A DNA stretch of 64,000 bases from Pseudomonas sp. BN411 (GCF_029871235.1 NZ_SSOM01000029.1:53815-117814); one strand, 5' to 3'; positions 38,463-47,684 are shown, counted from the first letter of the stretch. A program made the numbers and translations. Notes: generated from the letters alone by a model not told the origin.

Positions 38463-39737
38463 ATGTCCCTCGATCCCAAAGCCTTCCTGCGCGACCTATT
38501 CGCCACCGCCATCGCCGCAGCCCACCCACGCCAGGTACTGGCCGACCACCTGCCGGCCGACCGCTCCGGCCGCGTCATCGTCATCGGCGCCGGCAAGGCT
38601 GCCGCCGCCATGGCTGAAGTGATCGAACGCGAATGGCAGGGTGAGATATCCGGCCTGGTGGTGACCCGCTACGACCACGGCGCCGACTGCAAGAAGATCG
38701 AAGTGGTCGAGGCCGCACACCCCGTGCCCGACGCCGCCGGCCTGGAAACCGCCGAGCGCGTGCTCAAGCTGGTGAGCGGCCTCCAGGAATCCGACCGGGT
38801 GATCTTCCTGCTCTCCGGCGGCGGCTCTTCCCTGCTCGCCCTGCCCGCCGAAGGCCTGACCCTCAAGGACAAGCAGGCGATCAACAAGGCACTGCTGAAA
38901 TCCGGCGCCTCCATCTCCGAGATGAACTGCGTGCGCAAGCACCTCTCGGCGATCAAGGGCGGCCGCCTGGCCAAGGCCTGCTGGCCCGCCACCGTCTACA
39001 CCTACGCGATCTCCGACGTGCCCGGCGACGAGGCCACCGTGATCGCCTCCGGCCCGACCGTAGCCGACCCGACCACCTCCGCCGAAGCGCTGGCCATCCT
39101 CGCCCGCTACGAGATCGAAGTGCCCGCACATGTGCGTGCCTGGCTGCAGGACCCGCGCTCGGAAACCGTCAAACCGGGTGATCCCTGCCTTTCGCGCAGC
39201 CATTTCCAGCTCATTGCCACTCCGCAGCAGTCCCTCGATGCCGCCGCCGAGAAAGTCCGCGCCGCCGGCCTGACCCCGCTGATCCTCGGCGACCTCGAAG
39301 GCGAATCCCGCGAGGTGGCCAAGGTCCACGCCGGCATCGCCCGCCAGGTGATCCTGCATGGCCAGCCGATCACGCCGCCGTGCGTGATCCTCTCCGGCGG
39401 CGAAACCACCGTGACCGTGCGCGGCGAAGGCCGTGGCGGGCGTAACGCAGAGTTCCTGCTGAGCCTGACCAACACCCTGAAGGGCCTGCCGGGCGTTTAC
39501 GCACTGGCCGGCGACACCGACGGCATCGACGGTTCGGAAGACAACGCCGGCGCCATCATGACCCCCTGCAGCTACAGCCGTGCGATCAAGCAGGGGCTTT
39601 CTTCCAGCGATGAGCTGGACAACAACAACGGATACGGGTATTTCGCCGCCCTCGGCGACCTCGTCGTCACCGAACCGACCCGTACCAACGTGAACGACTT
39701 CCGCGCCATCCTGATCCTCGAGAGCCCTGAAAAATGA
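38463..39737 (+). CDS. ttuD: Glycerate 2-kinase / hydroxypyruvate reductase (MOFRL family)
   Basis: A 424-residue protein of the glycerate kinase type 2 (DUF4147 plus MOFRL) family. Landmarks are VIVIGAGKAAAAMAE, DRVIFLLSGGGSSLLALPAE, YAISDVPGDEATVIASGPT, ILSGGETTVTVRGEGRGGRN and the C-terminal ALAGDTDGIDG. In this pathway it most likely makes 2-phosphoglycerate from glycerate, although the symbol dates from an annotation as hydroxypyruvate reductase. It overlaps pykF by ATGA. Confidence 0.93.
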   Translation: MSLDPKAFLRDLFATAIAAAHPRQVLADHLPADRSGRVIVIGAGKAAAAMAEVIEREWQGEISGLVVTRYDHGADCKKIEVVEAAHPVPDAAGLETAERVLKLVSGLQESDRVIFLLSGGGSSLLALPAEGLTLKDKQAINKALLKSGASISEMNCVRKHLSAIKGGRLAKACWPATVYTYAISDVPGDEATVIASGPTVADPTTSAEALAILARYEIEVPAHVRAWLQDPRSETVKPGDPCLSRSHFQLIATPQQSLDAAAEKVRAAGLTPLILGDLEGESREVAKVHAGIARQVILHGQPITPPCVILSGGETTVTVRGEGRGGRNAEFLLSLTNTLKGLPGVYALAGDTDGIDGSEDNAGAIMTPCSYSRAIKQGLSSSDELDNNNGYGYFAALGDLVVTEPTRTNVNDFRAILILESPEK

Positions 39738-41149
39738 CGCCTGACAAGAAAGTAAAAATCCTCGCCACCCTCGGTCCGGCGATCAAAGGCATCGACGACA
39801 TCCGCCAACTGGTGGAAGCCGGCGTCAACCTGTTCCGCCTGAACTTCAGCCATGGCGAGCACGCCGATCACGCCCAGCGCTACCAGTGGGTGCGCGAAGT
39901 GGAGCGCCAGCTCAACTACCCCATCGGCATCCTCATGGACCTGCAGGGACCGAAGCTGCGCGTGGGCCGCTTTGCCGATGGCAAGGTGAACCTGGAGCGA
40001 GGCCAGGCCTTCCGCCTGGACCTGGACAACACCCCTGGCGATGCGCGCCGGGTCAACCTGCCGCACCCGGAAATCATCGAGGCCCTGGAACCCGGCATGA
40101 ACCTGCTGCTGGACGACGGTCGTCTGCGCCTGCAGGTAACCGCGAGCCACGCCGATGCAGTGGAAACCACCGTAATTGCCGGCGGCGAACTGTCCGACCG
40201 CAAGGGCGTCAACGTGCCGGAAGCGGTGCTGCAACTCTCGCCGCTGACCGCCAAGGACCGCCGTGACCTGGACTTCGGCCTGGACCTGGGCGTGGACTGG
40301 GTCGCCCTGTCGTTCGTGCAGCGCCCTGAAGATATCGTCGAAGCTCGCGAGCTGATCAAGGGCCGCGCCTTCCTCATGGCCAAGATCGAGAAGCCCTCGG
40401 CCGTGGTGCACCTGGAAGAAATCGCCCGTCTCTGCGACGCCATCATGGTTGCCCGTGGCGACCTGGGCGTCGAAGTGCCGGCGGAGAATGTGCCGCGCAT
40501 CCAGAAAGACATCATCCGCACTTGCCGCCAACTGGGCCGTCCGGTCGTGGTGGCCACGCAGATGCTGGAATCCATGCGCTTCTCCCCTGCCCCGACCCGC
40601 GCCGAGGTGACCGACGTTGCCAACGCCGTGGCCGAGGGCACCGACGCCGTGATGCTGTCCGCTGAAACCGCTTCCGGCGACTATCCGCTGGAAACCGTGC
40701 AGATGATGAGCAAGATCATTCGCCAGGTGGAAAACGGCCCGGACTTCCAGAGCCAGCTCGACGTCAGCCGTCCGCAGGCCGAGGCCACCTCGTCAGATGC
40801 CATCAGCTGCGCAATCCGCCGCATCAGCAGCATCCTGCCGGTAGCCGCACTGGTGAACTACACCGAGTCGGGCAGCTCCAGCCTGCGCGCCTCCCGCGAG
40901 CGCCCGAAGGCACCGATCCTCAGCCTGACGCCGAACCTCAACACCGCGCGTCGCCTGACTGTGGCCTGGGGTATCTATTCGGTCGTCAATGAACGCCTGC
41001 ACAAGGTCGAGGAAGTCACCAGCACCGCGCTGGAGATTGCCCAGGCCCAGGGTATGGCCAAGCGTGGCGATACCGTGGTGATCACCGCCGGCGTGCCGTT
41101 CGGCCAGCCGGGTAGCACCAACAGCCTTCGGATCGAAACCCTGCATTGA
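39734..41149 (+). CDS. pykF: Pyruvate kinase
   Basis: A 471-residue pyruvate kinase converting phosphoenolpyruvate and ADP to pyruvate and ATP. It starts KVKILATLGPAIKGIDDIRQ and has RLNFSHGEHADH, MDLQGPKLRVG, FLMAKIEKPSAVVHLEEI with the catalytic Lys, and MVARGDLGVEVPAENVP. Its position at the end of the glycerate operon, with start and stop overlapping ttuD, suggests it serves glyoxylate and allantoin growth rather than general glycolysis. A strong terminator follows. Confidence 0.96.
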   Translation: MTPDKKVKILATLGPAIKGIDDIRQLVEAGVNLFRLNFSHGEHADHAQRYQWVREVERQLNYPIGILMDLQGPKLRVGRFADGKVNLERGQAFRLDLDNTPGDARRVNLPHPEIIEALEPGMNLLLDDGRLRLQVTASHADAVETTVIAGGELSDRKGVNVPEAVLQLSPLTAKDRRDLDFGLDLGVDWVALSFVQRPEDIVEARELIKGRAFLMAKIEKPSAVVHLEEIARLCDAIMVARGDLGVEVPAENVPRIQKDIIRTCRQLGRPVVVATQMLESMRFSPAPTRAEVTDVANAVAEGTDAVMLSAETASGDYPLETVQMMSKIIRQVENGPDFQSQLDVSRPQAEATSSDAISCAIRRISSILPVAALVNYTESGSSSLRASRERPKAPILSLTPNLNTARRLTVAWGIYSVVNERLHKVEEVTSTALEIAQAQGMAKRGDTVVITAGVPFGQPGSTNSLRIETLH

Positions 41150-41255
41150 TGTGACACACCTGGAGCGACGGGTTCCAAAGAGAACCCGCGCTCCCCGCAC
41201 CGGCCTCGATGCCGGGCGACAACAGAAATCCCATCTGGCCATTGCCAGTTATGCG

Positions 41256-41287
41256 GGCGCCCTCTCACCGGGGCGCCTCCTTTTTTT
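41256..41287 (+). terminator. Intrinsic terminator of pykF
   Basis: GGCGCCC, a loop, GGGCGCC, TCC, then seven Ts. It ends only 9 bp before the urea transporter start. Confidence 0.88.
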
Positions 41288-41296
41288 CAAGCTGCC

Positions 41297-42205
41297 ATGT
41301 ACCGACTGCCACTACGACCCGAAGTCCGTAGCTGGGCATCCGCCCAGTTGAACGGCTTCAGCCAGATATTCCTCCAGCGTCACCCCGGTTGCGGTGCGCT
41401 GATCCTGCTCGCCATCGCTGTGGGGGCCCCGAGCCTGCTGGGCGGCGCCCTGCTTGGCGGTGCCACCGCCTGGCTCACCGCCGTGCGCCGCCGCTACGCC
41501 CCCGAAGATATCGAAGCCGGCCTCTACGGCTACAACGGCGTCCTGCTTGGCCTGTTGCTGAGCGTCCGTTTCGAGCCTTCGCTCTACCTGGCGCTGCTGA
41601 TCTTCTGCGCCGCCGGGCTTTCCAGCCTGGTGCTAAACGCCTTGCTCAAGGCCGTCCGCCAGCGCAACTGGCTGCCGGCCTACACCTCGCCCTTCGTCGG
41701 TCTCGGCTGGCTGTTGCTGGCCCTGGGCGGGCCACTGGAACTGACGCCCTCCCCCACTGCCGCCGCTACGCTGCAGCCCGGCTGGATCGACACGCCGCTT
41801 GCACTGGTGCGCGGCATTGGCCAGGTGATCTTCCTTGACCAGCCCATCGCCGGTGGCCTGGTGCTGGCCGCGCTGTTCCTGGCCGGCTGGAGGGTGGCGC
41901 TCTGGGCACTGTTGGGTTCGGCCACCGCGCTGATCCTGGCGCTGCTCCACGGCATGCCGATGCAAGCGGTGCTGGGTGGACTGTTCAGCCTCAACGGTGC
42001 GCTGATCGCCCTGGCCCTGGGCAAGGACCTGCGCCGTCCCTGGTGCGCCCTGGCAGGCATCCTCCTGGGCGTGGTCCTACAGCCCGGCTTTGCCGCCATC
42101 GGCCTGCCCGCCATGACCGCGCCGTTCATTCTTGCCTGCTGGCTGGTGCTGGCGGCCAAGCGAATGATGGGACGGTCGCAACCGGCTCCGTCGCGGACGT
42201 TGTAG
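41297..42205 (+). CDS. Urea transporter, UT family
   Basis: A 302-residue membrane protein with about ten segments and the duplicated UT fold. LLNGFSQIFLQ-type sequence near residue 20, then GLYGYNGVLLGLLLS and its second-half counterpart GGLFSLNGALIALALG, mark the urea pore. Urea is released by allantoate and ureidoglycolate breakdown, so this probably moves urea across the membrane. The ATG at 41297 lacks a Shine-Dalgarno and follows the pykF terminator at once, so a downstream TTG (41346) is an alternative. The stop codon TAG lies inside a REP element. Confidence 0.88.
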   Translation: MYRLPLRPEVRSWASAQLNGFSQIFLQRHPGCGALILLAIAVGAPSLLGGALLGGATAWLTAVRRRYAPEDIEAGLYGYNGVLLGLLLSVRFEPSLYLALLIFCAAGLSSLVLNALLKAVRQRNWLPAYTSPFVGLGWLLLALGGPLELTPSPTAAATLQPGWIDTPLALVRGIGQVIFLDQPIAGGLVLAALFLAGWRVALWALLGSATALILALLHGMPMQAVLGGLFSLNGALIALALGKDLRRPWCALAGILLGVVLQPGFAAIGLPAMTAPFILACWLVLAAKRMMGRSQPAPSRTL

Positions 42206-42263
42206 GAGCGAGGTTGCTCGCGATAGCTTTGTACGGGCTCTTCGCGAGCAAGCTCGCTCCTAC
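42202..42263. repeat. REP-type palindrome overlapping the urea transporter stop codon
   Basis: The arms start GTAGGAGCGAGG and end GCTCGCTCCTAC around an 18-nt centre. The TAG stop (42203-42205) is part of the left arm. Confidence 0.8.
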
Positions 42264-42300
42264 ATATTCCGCGGTAGACGCTAAATGCGCCCCCAAAAGA

Positions 42301-42327
42301 AAAAGCCCGGACAAGGTCCGGGCTTTT
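42301..42327. terminator. Intrinsic terminator, 3' of FimV-like gene
   Basis: AAAAGCCCGG-ACAAGGT-CCGGGCTTTT, A-run on one side and T-run on the other, so it can act for both converging genes. Confidence 0.85.
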
Positions 42328-42345
42328 CATTGGGCTTGAATCGCT

Positions 42346-44478
42346 TCAGGCAATCTTCGCCAGCAGATCGCGCGCTTCCTGCTTCTGCTCATCGTCACCG
42401 TCACTGATGACTTCGTTGAGGATGCTGCAGGCCGCCTCGATATTGCCTTGCTCGATATAGGCCAGAGCCAGGTTGAGCTTGGTGATGTTCTCTTGGCGGG
42501 CATCCAGCTTGTCCAGCTCTTCCAGGCTGACCATCGGATCCACGAACTCCGCGGTAAGCTCGTCCAGGCTCTCGGCCTGGGGCAGTTCCGGCAGGTCGCC
42601 AAACGGGCTCAGGGTGTCGGCATCCAGGGTCAGTTCGAAGACTTCCGGCAGTTCCTGCAGATTGGTGGGGAAGCCCAGGTCGTCCTCCACCGTCGGGAAG
42701 GCCTGGATCACAGCGGCCTTGCGCTTGGGCTCGGCGGTCTTGAAGGGACTGACCTGTTCCCAGTCAGCGTCCAGCGGATAGCCGTCGAAGTCGGATTGCA
42801 GAGCGTCGATGGGTTCGTTGCTCACCTCGGCCATGGCCGGGCTCGTTTCGTCCAGCACGAACACAGGCTCGCTCGGCGCTGCTGCCGAACCGATATCCGT
42901 ATAGCGGGCGACGATGGCGGCAAGGCGCCCTTCGTCAGCGTGGAGTTCGCGCAGGGCGGCTTCTTCAAGGGTGAAGGCAACCGGATCACGCAGCTCACCC
43001 AGCACTTCCAGCAGACGGAAACGCAGGTCGAGGCGCTGAGGTTCCTTGTCAACGGCCGGCTGCAGCACAGCCAGGGCCTCACGCCAGCGGCCGTAGGCGA
43101 TGTAGATGTTGGCGCCTTCCAGCGCATCGGACGCAATCTTGATGGAGGGAGTCGCGACGACCTTCAGCGGGACTACGGCCGCGACAGTGGCAGCGACAGG
43201 CGCCGGTTTCGGCATGACCGGGGCAGCGGGCCGTACCTCCTCGTGGCGGTGCTGCAAGGCCACCTTGGCCTTGCCAGTGGTCTGGGCTTCTTCGAGTTCC
43301 TGTTCCTGCGCATCGCGACGGGAGCGGCGCAGCAGCACCCAATCGAGCAGGAACAGCAATACCAGGCCGGAAACCATGATCGCCCACCAGAACGGGCTGA
43401 TGCCGGAGTTGCCCTGCTGTACCGGAGCCGGCTGTTCGGCAGCCTGGGCGACGGGGATCACCGCAGGAACGGCGGCTACAGGCTGGGCTTGCGCTGGTTC
43501 GACAACCGGCGCAGTGGCCATCTGCTGGATCTGGTTGCGCAGCGCGGTCACTTCCTGGTCACTGCCGCTCAATTGCTGCTGCATGGCGTCCAGCTTGGTC
43601 TGGAGCTCGGCGATATGCTGCCGCAGTTCCGCGCGCTCGGCTTCACCCTGGGCGATGCTGGAATCCACCCGCTGCTGGGCCTGGGTCAGCTCATCCAGGG
43701 TCGGACCAGCTGGCGTTGCGGCAACCGGAGCCGGAGTCGGCGCTGGGTTTTGTGCGACCACAGGTGCCGCAGGAACAGTGGCCTGGACGGCGGCGTCGGG
43801 CAACAACAGGGACTGCCCAACATGGAGGCGGTTGATGTCTCCCCCCGGGAAAGCCTGGGGATTGAGAGCGTAGATACCATCCAGCATCTGCTGCTGGCTC
43901 ATGCCACTCCCGGCGCTCAAGCGCTTGGCAATCAGCCAGAGGCTGTCACCTCGTACAACCTGGTAGTGATTACCCTGGGTCGCAGCCGGCGCCGGCTTGG
44001 GTTGTACCGGTGCAATGCTCGCGGTTGCGGCCGACGTCTCGTGAGCCGGGCTGACCGGCGCGGCGCTTGCGGTAAATGCCGAACCGGGTGGATCCAGCAG
44101 CAGGGTGTATTCGCGCAGCAGCTTGCCGTTGGGGCGAGCGACTTCGACGATGAAATTCAGGTAAGGCTCGCGGACCGGCTTGCTGGACGCCACGCGGATG
44201 CGGCTGCCAGAGCCACGGATCACCGGGCTGAAGCGCAGGTCGTTGAGAAAGATAAAGCGGTCGACGCCGGCACGCTCGAAATCATCAGCGGATGCCAGGC
44301 GGATCTTGATTTCGCTGTCATTGAGGTCACCGACCTCCAGCAGCTCGATCTCAGCGTCCAGCGGCTGGTTGAGGGCGGAGTGCAAGGTAATTTCGCCTAG
44401 CCCCAACGCAGGTACCAGGCCCGAGTACAGTGCAGAGCCGGACGCAAGCGTCAAAAGGAGCTTGTGAACCCTTGCCAT
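42346..44478 (-). CDS. FimV-like peptidoglycan-binding polar protein
   Basis: A 710-residue protein with FimV/HubP architecture: signal or anchor (MARVHKLLLTLASGSALYSG), the FimV N-terminal domain (LGEITLHSALNQPLDAEIEL), a LysM domain near residues 175-230 (YQVVRGDSLWLIAKRLSAG), a coiled coil near 300-345, one membrane segment (WWAIMVSGLVLLFLLDWVLL), an acidic cytoplasmic part and a C-terminal FimV motif domain (LNLALAYIEQGNIEAACSIL). GGGGAGGAC precedes the ATG at 44478. P. aeruginosa FimV is longer and lies next to truA; here the neighbours differ, so this may be a paralogue or a moved copy. It is expected at the cell pole, affecting pili or signalling. Confidence 0.85.
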   Translation of the reverse strand: MARVHKLLLTLASGSALYSGLVPALGLGEITLHSALNQPLDAEIELLEVGDLNDSEIKIRLASADDFERAGVDRFIFLNDLRFSPVIRGSGSRIRVASSKPVREPYLNFIVEVARPNGKLLREYTLLLDPPGSAFTASAAPVSPAHETSAATASIAPVQPKPAPAATQGNHYQVVRGDSLWLIAKRLSAGSGMSQQQMLDGIYALNPQAFPGGDINRLHVGQSLLLPDAAVQATVPAAPVVAQNPAPTPAPVAATPAGPTLDELTQAQQRVDSSIAQGEAERAELRQHIAELQTKLDAMQQQLSGSDQEVTALRNQIQQMATAPVVEPAQAQPVAAVPAVIPVAQAAEQPAPVQQGNSGISPFWWAIMVSGLVLLFLLDWVLLRRSRRDAQEQELEEAQTTGKAKVALQHRHEEVRPAAPVMPKPAPVAATVAAVVPLKVVATPSIKIASDALEGANIYIAYGRWREALAVLQPAVDKEPQRLDLRFRLLEVLGELRDPVAFTLEEAALRELHADEGRLAAIVARYTDIGSAAAPSEPVFVLDETSPAMAEVSNEPIDALQSDFDGYPLDADWEQVSPFKTAEPKRKAAVIQAFPTVEDDLGFPTNLQELPEVFELTLDADTLSPFGDLPELPQAESLDELTAEFVDPMVSLEELDKLDARQENITKLNLALAYIEQGNIEAACSILNEVISDGDDEQKQEARDLLAKIA

Positions 44479-44749
44479 ATGTCCTCCCCGATCATCCGTA
44501 ACCACGCAACTGGCTCCTGATATCCCACCCGGGCATCCTCGAAGCGACGTGAAGTACGTTGACCTCAAAACAACAATGATAGTGGGGTGGAGCTCCCTAT
44601 CCATTCCACTCGAGACCTACAGCTTCGGGCTCTCCGCTCCCTCGCCCGGAATAATGGCAGCTGGCCACAAACCTGGGCTGTAGCTTACTCCACTATAGGA
44701 AAGATTTCGCTAGGGGCTTGACAAAATTTTCATCGTGCGATTTGCACGC
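44479..44749. other. Spacer between MFS transporter and FimV-like gene
   Basis: These 271 bp contain no gene. TTGACA at 44718-44723 is followed by an AT-rich stretch but lacks a clear -10. The promoter of the leftward FimV-like gene must lie here. Confidence 0.4.
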
Positions 44750-46153
44750 TCAACGCCTTGCAGGACGCACGCCCCAGGCCGGCACAACGGCCATCAGGAA
44801 GAGTAGCGCAACCAGCCAGAAACTCTGTTCGAATGCCAGCACTTCGGCTGCGGCATTGCCGCCACCTGCGGCGTGGCGCCACTCGATAAAGAAGGTCAGC
44901 AGATTGACTCCAAAGGCGCCACCCAGCTGACGAACGAATGTGATGGCACCCGCTCCCAGCGCCAGCTCTTCCGAGCTGAGGACGTCCAGCGCCCCCGTAC
45001 TCATCGCTGGCAGGAGCAAACCGAGCCCCAGCCGGCCGACGCAGGCCCAGCCGCAGAGCGCCAGAAACGAAGCCCCGTGCCCCGCCAACCCAAGGCCCGC
45101 CGACGACAACGCGAACACCAGGAGGCCGAACACCAGCATGGAGGCAGCCGACAGGCGGTCGCTCGCCCAGCCACCAATAAAGGACGCCAGCCCCAGCACC
45201 ACGCCGGTCGGCAGCATCAGAAGGCCGGCCTGTCCGGCGCTATAACCCTCTACCGTCTGCAGGTAAAGCGGGATCAGGTAGGTGGAGCCATACAGCCCAA
45301 GGCCGAGCACCAGGGCGACCCAACTCGCCTTGCGAAACGCGGCGTGGCGCCAGAGTTGCAGCGGCAGCAGGGGGCGTCCGCAGGTGCGACTGCGGCGCAG
45401 GAAGGCCACGGTGCATGCCACGCCAAGTAATCCCGGCAGCCATGCACTGGGGGCCAGCCAGCCGAAACGCTGGGCTTCGGCCAGGGAACCAAGCAAGGCG
45501 AACAGCGCGACACTCAGGAGAGTGAAAGCTGGCAGGTCGACGCCTGGCGTGTTGCGGTCGCGCACGCTGGGCATCAGCCATTGGGCACCGATCAGCGCGA
45601 GGAGACAGAGCGGCAGCGGCAACCAGAACACCGCACCCCAGCCGAAATGGTCGATCAGGTAGCCACCGATGGTCGGCCCGAGGGTCGGCGCCACCATGAT
45701 GCCCAGCCCGTAGATGCCCAGGGCCATGCCACGACCGCCTTCGGAATAGACGCGAAAGATCAGCACCATCGCCAGCGGCTGGATGATCCCGGCGCAAGCC
45801 CCCATGACGATGCGCAGGGCGATCAGCTGCCAGGCCGATGTGGCCACCAGGGCCAGGAGCGATGCCAGGCAGAACAGGCCGAGCCCGAACTGCACCGTTC
45901 GCCGCGCACCCAGCCGCGCCTGGCACCAGGCTGCCAGCAACAGGCCGGCCGTCATGGCGGCGAGGAAGCCGGTGGAAAGCCATTGCGCCAGCGGCCGGCC
46001 GATACCGAAGTCGGCCATGATCGCCGGCAATGCAACGTTGATACTGGTGGAGGCGAGGATCATCGCCATGCTGCCGAGCATCAGCAGGCCCAGCAGCCAT
46101 TGCGGATAGCGGGCGCCGAAGCGCTCGTGAAGCGCCTCGAGGTCCTGCCCCAT
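44750..46153 (-). CDS. MFS drug-efflux transporter, DHA2 (EmrB/QacA) type
   Basis: A 467-residue transporter with about 14 membrane segments. It has DHA2 hallmarks: MILASTSINVALPAIMADF in segment 1, the antiporter motif GIMVAPTLGPTIGGYLID, and RRTVQFGLGLF after segment 2. Its ATG overlaps the stop of the marR-type gene (TGATG), so the pair is translationally coupled. It is probably induced when the regulator releases its operator at 46621. The substrate is unknown. Confidence 0.9.
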   Translation of the reverse strand: MGQDLEALHERFGARYPQWLLGLLMLGSMAMILASTSINVALPAIMADFGIGRPLAQWLSTGFLAAMTAGLLLAAWCQARLGARRTVQFGLGLFCLASLLALVATSAWQLIALRIVMGACAGIIQPLAMVLIFRVYSEGGRGMALGIYGLGIMVAPTLGPTIGGYLIDHFGWGAVFWLPLPLCLLALIGAQWLMPSVRDRNTPGVDLPAFTLLSVALFALLGSLAEAQRFGWLAPSAWLPGLLGVACTVAFLRRSRTCGRPLLPLQLWRHAAFRKASWVALVLGLGLYGSTYLIPLYLQTVEGYSAGQAGLLMLPTGVVLGLASFIGGWASDRLSAASMLVFGLLVFALSSAGLGLAGHGASFLALCGWACVGRLGLGLLLPAMSTGALDVLSSEELALGAGAITFVRQLGGAFGVNLLTFFIEWRHAAGGGNAAAEVLAFEQSFWLVALLFLMAVVPAWGVRPARR

Positions 46154-46590
46154 CAGAGGCGGTCCAGGTTCGTCAGAATCCGCGCATGAACCTGCTGGCA
46201 ACGGCGCAGCTCTTCATCCTCGATACCGGCGAAGAGTTCCTGGCGCAGCTGGCTGGAGATGGCTTCGATCTTTTCAATCAGGGGACGGGCCGGCGGGCAC
46301 AGGGCGATCTTCTTCGCCCGGCGATCTTCGGCAACGGCCATACGCTGGATCAGCCCCTGTGCCTCAAGGCTATCCAGCAGGCGGGCCAGGGTCGGGCCTT
46401 CGACGCCGACGCTCTTGGCCAGCTCGCGCTGGGTGGGCAAGTCGTCCTCGAAACGGGACAAATGCAGCAATACCAGCCAGCGGGCCTGGGACAGCCCCAT
46501 GCCGGCCAGACGGCGGTCGAGTTCGGCGCGCCACGCGCGGGACATCTGTGCGAGCTGCATGGCGAAACGGTGTTGATCGGGGTAGGACAT
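46153..46590 (-). CDS. MarR/SlyA-family regulator
   Basis: A 145-residue winged-helix regulator. The DNA-binding core is around LSQARWLVLLHLSRFEDDLP, ELAKSVGVEGPTLARLLDSL, and a wing with AEDRRAKKIAL. It is cotranscribed with the MFS pump and preceded by the palindrome ATTAGC-CA-GCTAAT, which matches SlyA-type boxes. Repression of itself and the pump is the natural reading. Confidence 0.92.
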   Translation of the reverse strand: MSYPDQHRFAMQLAQMSRAWRAELDRRLAGMGLSQARWLVLLHLSRFEDDLPTQRELAKSVGVEGPTLARLLDSLEAQGLIQRMAVAEDRRAKKIALCPPARPLIEKIEAISSQLRQELFAGIEDEELRRCQQVHARILTNLDRL

Positions 46591-46620
46591 CGAAATTGAC
46601 TCGGACTTCTTATACTAATA

Positions 46621-46634
46621 ATTAGCCAGCTAAT
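46621..46634. promoter_or_regulatory. SlyA-like operator ATTAGC-CA-GCTAAT
   Basis: A perfect 6-bp palindrome with a 2-bp centre, 31 bp upstream of the MarR start, overlapping an AT-rich promoter-like stretch. It matches the known SlyA core TTAGC-N2-GCTAA. Confidence 0.7.
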
Positions 46635-46667
46635 CATAGCCGCAAGCCGCGAGCAAGTCCCCCCGCC

Positions 46668-47684
46668 CTACCACTTGACGTACTGGTCCTCGACAAAGCC
46701 CCACATCCTGTCGATCTGCACCGGTTCACGCCCCGCCGGTCGCAGGGTGCCGCTGAATCGGCCGAACACCTGCTTGAAATTACTCGCAATGAAACCGAGG
46801 TTCAGGCGCTCCTCATGCAAGCCCTCGCCAACTAACGTCAGCTCGACCTGACCATCATGGGAAGCGACGCTCCAGGTCTTCAGCGGCTGGTCGCGGTCGA
46901 AGGCAAAACGGACCGTATCGACCTTGATCAGCTCCCCATCCAGCCAGAAGCAGTTTTCGGTGAAGCTGGTCTCGTTCACCCCGCAGGACAGGTTCAACCC
47001 GACCCGCAGCCCGTCAGCCAGGCCGGACAGGCAGGCCCAGTTCCAGTTGGTTTCCGGGCGCATGTAGCCCGCGGACCAGTCGTGATGGGCGAAGGCGCCG
47101 ATTTCCGCGAGATCGAAGTTCCCCAGCGCGCTGCTCACCTGGCCGCGGCAGGCGACCCCCGCCACCTTCTGCGCATACACCCAGCCATTCACCGCCGTCG
47201 GCGTGCAGATGCACATGGGCTGGAACGCCGGCTCCCGCTCGCTGAACGACGCATCGATGCGGGTACCGTCATCCAGCTCTACCAGCAGGCGCTTTTCACC
47301 GGTATCGGAGCGGTTTTCCAGGCGCAGCAGGTTGCGGCCCTGACGCAGCTCGCAAATGCCCTCGTCCGGCGATTGCGAGAACGAAGTGCCCAGGCCCAAC
47401 GGCAACTTGAATTGACGCTCGATCATGCGCCCGCTGGCGGGATGGAAGAGGTAGACGAAGCCAACCCCCACCAGACTGAGGTTGGCCAGGGCGCACCCGC
47501 CAATCAGCTCGTTGCCGAGCAGGCCGAAGTACTGGAACTGGTGGAAGCGTCGCCACTTGGCCAATGCCCCCAGGCGGCGCCCCATGGGCGAGCGGAAGTC
47601 GAAGTCGCGGTAGTTGATGAGGCCGGGGGCGGCGGGAAATATGCCGTAGTGCGGCTGGCCGTCAGCCTGGATCAGCTTGTCCAT
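46668..47684 (-). CDS. DUF2804 family protein
   Basis: A 338-residue protein with no signal peptide or membrane segment. Tryptophan-rich beta structure with HHDWSAGYMRPETNWNWA and FTENCFWLDGEL fits DUF2804, whose function is unknown. The start at 47684 is chosen by family-like N-terminus (MDKLIQADGQPHYGIFP); 13 more in-frame residues are possible. It ends 33 bp from the MarR operator, on the same strand. No link to its neighbours is evident. Confidence 0.75.
   Translation of the reverse strand: MDKLIQADGQPHYGIFPAAPGLINYRDFDFRSPMGRRLGALAKWRRFHQFQYFGLLGNELIGGCALANLSLVGVGFVYLFHPASGRMIERQFKLPLGLGTSFSQSPDEGICELRQGRNLLRLENRSDTGEKRLLVELDDGTRIDASFSEREPAFQPMCICTPTAVNGWVYAQKVAGVACRGQVSSALGNFDLAEIGAFAHHDWSAGYMRPETNWNWACLSGLADGLRVGLNLSCGVNETSFTENCFWLDGELIKVDTVRFAFDRDQPLKTWSVASHDGQVELTLVGEGLHEERLNLGFIASNFKQVFGRFSGTLRPAGREPVQIDRMWGFVEDQYVKW

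Noticed and set aside
42448..44400. Plus-strand frame of 650 codons inside the FimV-like gene
   Set aside because: Shadow of the FimV-like coding strand; no ribosome-binding site and no recognisable domain.
44718..44750. TTGACA followed by an AT-rich stretch as a sigma-70 promoter
   Set aside because: No acceptable -10 at 16-18 bp, and it points into the tail of the leftward MFS gene.
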